Source: Isoetes taiwanensis
Taxonomy: Eukaryota > Streptophyta > Lycopodiopsida > Isoetales > Isoetaceae
Assembly: GCA_021234155.1 (NCBI GenBank)
Contig: JAJEKV010000038.1
Location: 10,745,190-10,809,189, forward strand
Length of the DNA: 64,000 bases
Direction: 5' to 3'
Shown here: positions 56,966 to 64,000 of the stretch, in pieces
How the letters are laid out: every line of letters starts with the position of its first letter
Position numbering within the stretch: position 1 is the stretch's first letter
The notes under the pieces: generated by a model
The model's input: only the letters and a program-made list of their open reading frames with translations
Told to the model about the DNA's origin: nothing
Databases searched by the model: none
Position numbers and translations under genes: made by a program

Positions 56966-59900
56966 GCCCTCTTGGATTCTTATTGCCGGAGTGGATTTTA
57001 CAACCACGAGATGGATTTTTTGCTCACACTTACAAAGGTATTTGTTTTTTAATGTTTCTTCAGTTAGCATAATGTTTTTTTTTACAAGGTATTGGTTTTC
57101 TGATTCTACAATGTAGTGCTGCAAAACCCCCTTTTGTTTCCTTCCTAAGATTTGCTGCAGATTCAAGTTTAGGCCCTCTGTTTGCTTCCAACTCTTGGAT
57201 ATTCCTGGCTGCCGGATTGTTCATAGCAGCCAGCCTTTAGCTTCAATCAACAAACGGATTCTTATGCACACAACTGGCGGATTATTCCACGCCCTTTTTC
57301 ATGTCACGCAGATCAGTCAAACAGTGGCCACAATAATGCATTTATATTGTAGGTTTGGAACTTTAATTGAACCATAAGGTGAATCATGCATTACCTTTAA
57401 GCTAGAGATGGAGCATCCAAAATCATATGGATTGATAAACAATGGTGTCATTGTGAAAGAGAAATGGTTGTGGCGGAAGTAACAATGTAGCATAATAACA
57501 GGGGGTTTTCTTTGTGTTGTAAACTTTATGACTTTCAGAATAATAGGATCAATCTGCTTTATCTTTATGGTAACTTTTACTTATGTTCTATTTGTTTTAT
57601 TGTGATCAAATTCAAAAGCTACAGGTGATGAAAGCCTCAAATGAATTCTAGTTTTTTTCTGGTTTGAATTCTAAAAGTTTTGTCACACCCGCGGGGGAGG
57701 GGGGGGGAGGGGGGACGTCCCTAAGGCCCCAAAGGGGCCAAAAAATTTTTTTTGCAACACAAACCATTAACATCCAACATATCAAATAATAGGAGAATCA
57801 AATCTTCCCTTTAGAAAATAACGAAGACCCTATCCAGAATAAGGTAGAGATGTCTCTTTGATTTTTATCCAGTCGAGAAGCAGAGAGATATTGACCAACA
57901 TCATTCAATGCATACTCTGACATCCAGATTCCTACCTTTATATAATAGAAGTTGAGCTCTTTCACATTACAATGGAAGATGAGTTTTCCTACCTTTATAC
58001 AACAGAAGTTTAGCTCTTTCAGATTAAAAGGGAAGATAAGTTTTTTTTGCATTCTCTGTTATCTTGGAAGGTGGATCTTCAATAGACAATCCTTTGATAT
58101 TATCTTTTGCAATTTTATTGTTGTTGCAGATATTCATGACAGTAGCATTAATCCATGATTATTTTTGCTCAACCCATTGCTAGATAAAACATTGGTCATG
58201 GCCATGGCCATTGCCTCCAACAATGAACATGGTCAACCAAAGCTACTTGGAAAAGATTTTACTTTGCTCTTGAATGGTCCAGACATCACATAAGGAAACA
58301 CAGCCAAGAAATTTTAAATAATGCTGGATTGCTTGCAAAAACAAAAATAGTTAACATTGTTACACTATTCACATAAAACTACAGAGCACATATACCTGGA
58401 TATTCCTTATTCCTCAAAGCTGATGTTCTCCTTGGCTTCACGGTATATATCAAAGAATGACAGAAAAGCTGCTTTGGAATGCAGAGCCCTCCTACTCCAA
58501 AACTTTTCACCAAAATATATGGTAGTGATTAAACTACACTACGATTCAGAAAGTGTTGCGCACAAATATAGCTCTAAGCAGTAGATGGAATTAAAGGTAC
58601 AGAAAGAATAGAATGATGCTCAGATTCCTGGCCTTAAATCCTTTTTGTTGCACAAATATGTTAAGATTCTTGCCATCAAAGGCCACCCTATTGCACATAT
58701 GCTATGCAGAGCTTGATTTTGATACGTGCAGGATGGATACTGATATACAAAATTAAAAATTTTACCATAACGGAGAGATGCAGAAAAGGTAATTAACTGG
58801 TTGGATCTCCAGCTTCTAGGTTAGTTTAACTAATACAGTGAATGCATTCCATCCACTAAAAGAAAACCGACCATGGTAAAGCCACAACACTAAAGCCACA
58901 GTAATTGTTCCAAAAGGCTAAGCTTACTATATTTATCTATAATGGGCCAGACTGATACAAAACAATAAGAATGGATCTTCACTCACAGTTGTTACTCATA
59001 TTCTAAAAAATTACACTGCATGCTTTAAAAAAGGAACTTTCTTGCTTTATGGTAGTTTAGAGATCTACCTACTCGTTGCAATCCTCTGATAAGAAATGGC
59101 TCTTTTTTTCCTCCGTCCAAATGCATATAGTTGACTTTTGCCGGATGATAATTGACTTTTATATTCTTGCTCGCTTTTATAAAGAAGTTACACACATCTA
59201 TTAACCACATACCTTGCAAGATTACAATGAAGCTAAGAAGTGTCTTCAAACGAACTGTCTTCAAGACCTCCTTAGCTGGAAGAATAACCTAGCAAAGGAA
59301 ACAAAATTCCTTAGCTGAATAAATAACCTAGCCTCCTTCTGATAGTTCATCACAGCAGAGAAAACCTATGATCAAATTCATGAAATTGCCTGGGACATCC
59401 GGTGTCTGATGAAACTAATCTTAGAAGTAAGGAATCACGACCCCTGCATCAGAAATACATCAATAGGTTAAGTCTACGAAACCAAAGAAATGGTTTCCTG
59501 CCAATGGCTAAGGTTCAAAAATGGGAGCAGCTTGGACGTGATGGATTAGAAGCATAGGCCAGATGATTGGCACCATGGTGAAGTGGTAGCTCTGAATCCA
59601 AAGACATATGAACTAAACCTGTAGAACGAAAATAAAAACATAAATAACTCTCAAGCACGATTAAAACTCTATGAAGAGCAGAAGAAATAAAAAAATAGGA
59701 TGCACACCGGAAATATGTTATAAGGAAGCAATTTTGTGTCCTTCCATGATTAGATAGATTTGCCGACATAATTTTTGAAGAAAAAATCTGGGGTAAAGAT
59801 CTGTGGAATACTAAAAATTTGTCAGACAATAGGAGTCCGAGGATGCCTAAGCCCTGCACGCCGGACTAACCATACTGTCCGATAAACATCTAGAGATATC

Positions 59901-60240
59901 TAGAAGCCATGTCCAGAGGACATCCAGAGGTATCTGCAAGCCAATAATCCCGGCAAAATATCCTTATCTTGAATCGGCGCTTGTGCATCAGAAAAACCTT
60001 CTATTTCCTTACTCCACACGTCTCTCTCTCATGCGGATCACATTCTCCATCATTCTAGTCCTAATCTCGTCGAAATCCATGCCTCCATATCCGGAAAGCC
60101 AAAATCCCGTAATTACTACGAAAACCTTTGCAGATTTTCGGAAATCTGAAAATTTTTCCGGCGGACAAAATCCCTTAAAACCTTAGAAAACTAACTTTAA
60201 AAAAAATCCAAAAAGCGGAAAAACCAAATTTAAACAATAG
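56966..60240. other. AT-rich DNA, no gene; short repeats
   Basis: A G-run of 22 bases interrupted by two A sits at 57,693-57,714, followed by CCCCAAAGGGGCC. A 57-bp duplication (TTCCTACCTTTATA...) lies at 57,929-58,042. GTAGCA(C/T)AATAACAGGGGGTT occurs near 56,614 and 57,487. No recognised coding sequence. Confidence 0.45.
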
Positions 60241-60780
60241 ATTATTTATTGTGCTTTATAAATAACCATTGTATAGCCGCTATGATTAACCAACTCTTTC
60301 AGTAAAAATAAATAACCACTATGACAATTGATTTGATCTTAAAAACCATCACATCAAGTTTTATCAAACAATGCTACAAACGTAAAACAAACTTGAATAA
60401 CCACCATGAGAACGAGAATTGGCATAAAAAGCACCCTATAACTACTCTTAACATTGTAAGTGATGCTAACAATAGAATGTTAACATGGATAACCATCACT
60501 GCATTTATGCATTGTTTGAAAAACCATACTATAAGCCACTATCAATTTGATGAACTATATTATGCCAAGCAACCTACATGAAGAACCATCATTGGTATAA
60601 AAAACCATGGTATAAAGCATTATCATCTCAATAGACCATGAAACCAATATAAGTAACCACATTAAAATAAAGAAAAACCACTATAGTACGTGGTTTTTAT
60701 TGAGAATATTTTTCTCTACATAAAAAACCACATCTATAGTGGTTTTTTAGTGGTTAATTATGGTGGTTAAATTTTTGGAT
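60240..60780. repeat. AACCACTAT/TAGTGGTT-type degenerate repeats
   Basis: Many copies of AAACCACTAT and AATAACCAC, with local inverted pairs such as ACCACATCTATAGTGGTTTT (60,729-60,748). They lie directly before the C-terminal DUF7869 part. Similar motifs surround the N-terminal part, so they probably belong to that element or to its intron. Confidence 0.6.
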
Positions 60781-60784
60781 GCCT

Positions 60785-62549
60785 TGTGTTATGGAGCACT
60801 CACTTCTCAGACATGAGTGTCCTGCAACACATGCCATTCTCAAAGTGCAACACTTGCATTCAACTCAAGGATACACTTGCATCAACTGCAATAGAGAAAG
60901 AAAGAATGGCAATTAGGGAGCAATTTGCAGATCACCAAAGGGACCAAATATCATGTAGACAGTTGTATTGGTAGTGGATAACATTTTCTGAGATGCAGCC
61001 GGACAAATTTTTGTGAATAATTCATGATAAGATGGACCAACACAAGACTTTCTTGCCAAAGCTAGATCCTTTACCCAAGCGTTGTCTGGCGGGTGTCTTA
61101 ACACATGGTCATGGAACTGGAACCTGTGGTCATTTTGTGCTTGATCTATGAAGGGATGATCCAAACTTCCATGTGAGCTCTATTTTCAAGTGCTTGAGAA
61201 CACTAGAAAAAGGATCGATAGAAGGGAGGAGGTATTCCCCTTCAGCACCCATTTTTGAGGCTTTGATGGATGATCAACCGCTTTGTTACCAAAGGCAGAT
61301 GAAAAACCTCACATCCAAGGTATCTAGTGAATCAAGGAGGACTTGGGATGATTTCCCCTTACTTGAGAAACAACTGCCTGGGGAGTTGAAAAGAAAACAA
61401 GAATAGATGGATGTTTGGGCAATGTCATACTTGACAGCAGTGGGAGTATTCAAAGTTGTGAAAGTGGGATTCATGATGGTTGGGCATACGCATGATGATA
61501 TAGATGCATTCTTTGGAACTTTCTCCACCAAGCTCAAGAGAGAAAACGTGACTAGTCTCCCTGAACTAATGGATGTGTTTGAGAGCAGCATTGACCCCAA
61601 CCCAATGGCTTTCTTAATGGATGAGGTTGCAGATTGGAAATCATTTGTCGAGGGATACTTGCTAGATGGTAAGGATCAGTTGACAATACACACAAAGCCA
61701 CTTCAGTTCAAGTTTTGGGCTAGGGATGGAATACCAATCATGCAATATAAGTGGAGACCAGGTGACAAGTTGTGGATGCCTGTACAAGGAATCGAGTTGT
61801 GGCAACGGGGTGCTGCTGGTGAAGTTCTCATTCCTAAAGGGCAGCCAAAACCACTACCTCCCTTCAAGACTGTCAAAGACTCTAGCCAACTAGTGAAGGG
61901 CATCAAGGATTATATAACGCACTGGGATGATGTTCGAAATGGAAAGCACACCTCCACTCTTAAGAAAAATCAAATGGACTCCCTAATCAAGTACTGGGAG
62001 AAAGTTGTGACATGCTTAGAAACTGAACAACCATGTGGGAGGGAGCTGAGAGACGGGTTCTTGCCAGAGTCAAGATGGGAGGGTTCTCAACGAGCAAGCA
62101 CGTCTAAGAATGTTCACTTGGGTCCTAATAAGGGTTCCAAGTGGTTTGTGGGAAGTAAGGCCTCAAAGCCGAAGTGGTTTGATCTTCCTGAGTGGGATCC
62201 CTTTGAGGACATCAAGGAAGGATACTTTGTGCTAGTAAGGCCTGATGATGAGGATTGTCCAATATGGTTAGGGGTGGCACTCTCTGATGTAACCACCACT
62301 ATGCCTGATGGAGAGGAGTTGCGTCCTGGATTCCAAATTCAATATTGGGATCCCATTGGGAGGCACAAGAAGGGCAACTTGAAGGAGCAATACACTGACT
62401 GATGGGAGAAAAAGTGGAGGGCAAATCATGCTGATCCTCAAAGGAGGGAATTGGTGGAGTGTGTGGTATGGTCATATCCACACACACAAGATCCCAAAAA
62501 AGGAGATGGACAAAGCCATGAGCAACCTCCATGCTATATCATTGTATGA
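60785..62549 (+). pseudogene. DUF7869-type transposase-like gene, C-terminal part
   Basis: FSDMSVLQHMPFSKCNTCIQ and HQRDQISCRQLYW open the region. After frame breaks come IIHDKMDQHKTFLPKLDPLP (about 61,017-61,076), HGHGTGTCGHFVLDL and RTWDDFPLLEKQLPGELKRK. Then, after TAG at 61,404-61,406, a 331-codon open block holds VGFMMVGHTHDDIDAFFGTF (61,467-61,526), the DUF7869 core with its acidic residues. A C-terminal segment YFVLVRPDDEDCPIWLGVAL (62,222-62,281) resembles a small chromatin-binding fold. TGA at 62,400-62,402 is followed by 49 more in-frame codons to TGA at 62,547-62,549. This is the expected continuation of 45,874-46,985. It is broken by stops at 60,972, 61,404 and 62,400 and by at least one frame change. 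Confidence 0.75.
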
Positions 62550-62757
62550 GGGTAGATAATATTGAGAAGCTTGAAAACTTTCTCAACTAGTGGTTTGTAA
62601 AATTTATGAGGAAAACAAGTAACCCAATTCTTTGTGTGTGATGTGTAATTCTATTCAAGCAATCAATTCAGAATTTTTTTTTATGGGGTATGAGTCCCAT
62701 TTTCAGTCCGAGTCCCAAAATGCAAGATTTGTCCCACTTTAATTAAATACGACTTGT

Positions 62758-63633
62758 ATGGCCTTTGAATATTTATGTACGATGTTTGAAGATGCAAAAA
62801 TCAAGCAAGATCACCATTGGTATATTGAATCAGGAGCAACAAGTCATTCTATTAGAGAGATTTTTGCAAGTTATCATCCCTTGTCAACACGTCGGGTCAT
62901 CAAAATGGGGGATGATCATATTCAATACGGTGTGGCTTATGGTACAGTCAACATTATACTAGGAAATTCTGTCAAGGCAATTCTACGGGTATTGCATGTT
63001 CCATGTCTTCAAAGAATTTGATCTCTGTCTCAAACTCATAGATGCTGGTTTGGAGGTAAAGTTTTCAAATAGAGCTTGCAATATATTCAAAAATTGTCAT
63101 CATCTTTTTGGTGCTATACGAGTAGGCAATCCTTACAAAATTCAAGGGACTGCCAGGTTTGAGGGTGCTAATTTTGCTTCAGAACCACCTGAAGACACTC
63201 TGGTGGCATTATAGGCTAGGGCACATTGCTTTCAAAAAGGCCAATAATGTGCTGGACAGAAAACTTATCAAGGGGATCAAAAAGCACCATGCACCATGCA
63301 ACATTTGTCTTCAGAATAAGTATACCAGGGCATATTTTGCAACATCTGATGCAACTACGCAACTTGCTTTGATTCATACTGATCTATGTGGACCTATCAA
63401 GCCATCAACATCTGCAAGGGCACAATATTTTTTGGTGTTCCTGGATGACTTCTCGAGAAAGTGATCTATATACATTCTCAAAACAAAAGGTCAAGCTTTT
63501 GAATATTTCCAACATTTCAAAATTCTTGTTGAGAAGTGTCTTGGAGATCATATTCTAAATCTGAGGTCAGAGGAATTTTGTTCAAATGCCTTTGAAGAAT
63601 TTTGTCTGCATCATGGAATAGAACACCAATTGT
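62758..63633 (+). pseudogene. Copia protease and integrase start, broken
   Basis: HHWYIESGATSHSIREIFAS (62,812-62,871) is the Copia protease motif with Glu in place of the catalytic Asp. VLHVPCLQ follows and then a frame change. WHYRLGHIAFKKANNVLDRK and HHAPCNICLQNK (63,200-63,320) form the pre-integrase zinc-binding region. HTDLCGPIKPSTSARAQYFL then VFLDDFSRK (63,376-63,461) starts the integrase core. It stops at HGIEHQL (about 63,632), where unrelated sequence begins, so the element was truncated there. Gag and RT are absent. Confidence 0.85.
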
Positions 63634-64000
63634 AGCCAGACACAAAAATCATTCAATTCCTCAACTTTGGCTGAATCATCATCATCTTCTTCTTCTTCCT
63701 CACTATCATCAGTCAAAGAGGATTGGGCTTCAGGGTAGTCATTATCTGAATATTCTTCACGATCTTCTCTCTGCTAAGTTCCCGCTCAAATGGTTCTTGG
63801 GAATTTAGAAGTTCTGTCGAGGTTTCTGACTCATATAAATCCATATCAGAGTCAGAGCTATCATCCGAAGAAGAATTAGTGTACTCAAGTTCACTGTAAT
63901 TAGTTTCTTCTTCTACAACATCTGCTTCAATAGCCAATTCCTCGAGGACAAAGAAAAGAATCCCATGCTGGGCGAAAATTTCTTGCAATGGCATGGTGAT
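63634..64000 (-). CDS. Acidic reading frame running to the window edge, unassigned
   Basis: The minus strand is open from 63,994 to 63,713 with MPLQEIFAQHGILFFVLEEL, then a Ser/Asp/Glu-rich stretch (SSSDDSSDSDMDLYESETST). A second frame continues the acidic character to about 63,640 (SSLTDDSEEEEEDDDDSAKV). It looks like a low-complexity acidic protein segment, perhaps with an intron or frameshift. Which protein is unknown, and the window ends before any domain. Confidence 0.3.

Noticed and set aside
56723-57166. Cys/His/Met-rich open frames on both strands as metal-binding proteins
   Set aside because: They are the translation of a CATGTG/TGCATG microsatellite and are open on both strands for that reason.

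Overview
This is a stretch of transposon-rich nuclear plant DNA. The evidence is one spliced laccase gene with six canonical GT-AG exons, several LTR-retrotransposon remnants (Ty3 and Copia), a Helitron terminus, and a terminal-inverted-repeat (TIR) DNA transposon family. The coding remnants are eukaryotic and mostly broken. A vascular plant with a repeat-rich genome (fern, lycophyte or gymnosperm) fits, but the clade cannot be fixed from the sequence alone.

Layout. 1-12,100: one very old Ty3-type LTR retrotransposon on the + strand, with a partial 5' LTR at the window edge, decayed reverse transcriptase, RNase H and integrase at 7.1-9.3 kb, a polypurine tract near 10,480, and a 3' LTR. 12.2-19.9 kb: decayed sequence without a recognisable gene. 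20,482-29,232: an 8.75-kb TIR element carrying three arrays of a palindromic 16-mer, GGTATAAATTTATACC, spaced about 30 bp apart. It sits inside an older repeat. 29.2-32.6 kb: small duplications and a Copia reverse transcriptase/RNase H pseudogene. 33,059-35,362 (minus): an intact laccase gene, the only clearly functional gene here. 35.6-41.5 kb: AT-rich DNA with short tandem duplications and recurring small hairpins. 41.6-42.3 kb: Copia gag remnant. 42.5-45.6 kb (minus): a GC-richer block with a frameshifted FCP1/NIF-type HAD phosphatase-like gene, an unidentified broken reading frame next to it, and repeated palindromes around the core CGACTCgcGAGTCG.

45.9-62.5 kb: the N-terminal part (45.9-47.0 kb) and C-terminal part (60.8-62.5 kb) of what looks like one DUF7869-type, transposase-like gene. 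They are separated by about 13.8 kb that holds a 2.25-kb second copy of the TIR/palindrome-array element (51,140-53,389, inverted relative to the first), a Helitron 3' end (53.8 kb), a 4 x 194-bp tandem repeat (55.7-56.5 kb) and a CA/TG microsatellite. 62.8-63.6 kb: Copia protease/integrase remnant; an acidic reading frame on the minus strand runs to the window edge.

The laccase would act in the apoplast, oxidising phenolics or monolignols. The rest is mobile DNA in various states of decay. The most unusual structure is the TIR family with long arrays of regularly spaced palindromes, present in two copies of different size. The arrangement suggests dense binding sites for an element-encoded or host protein.
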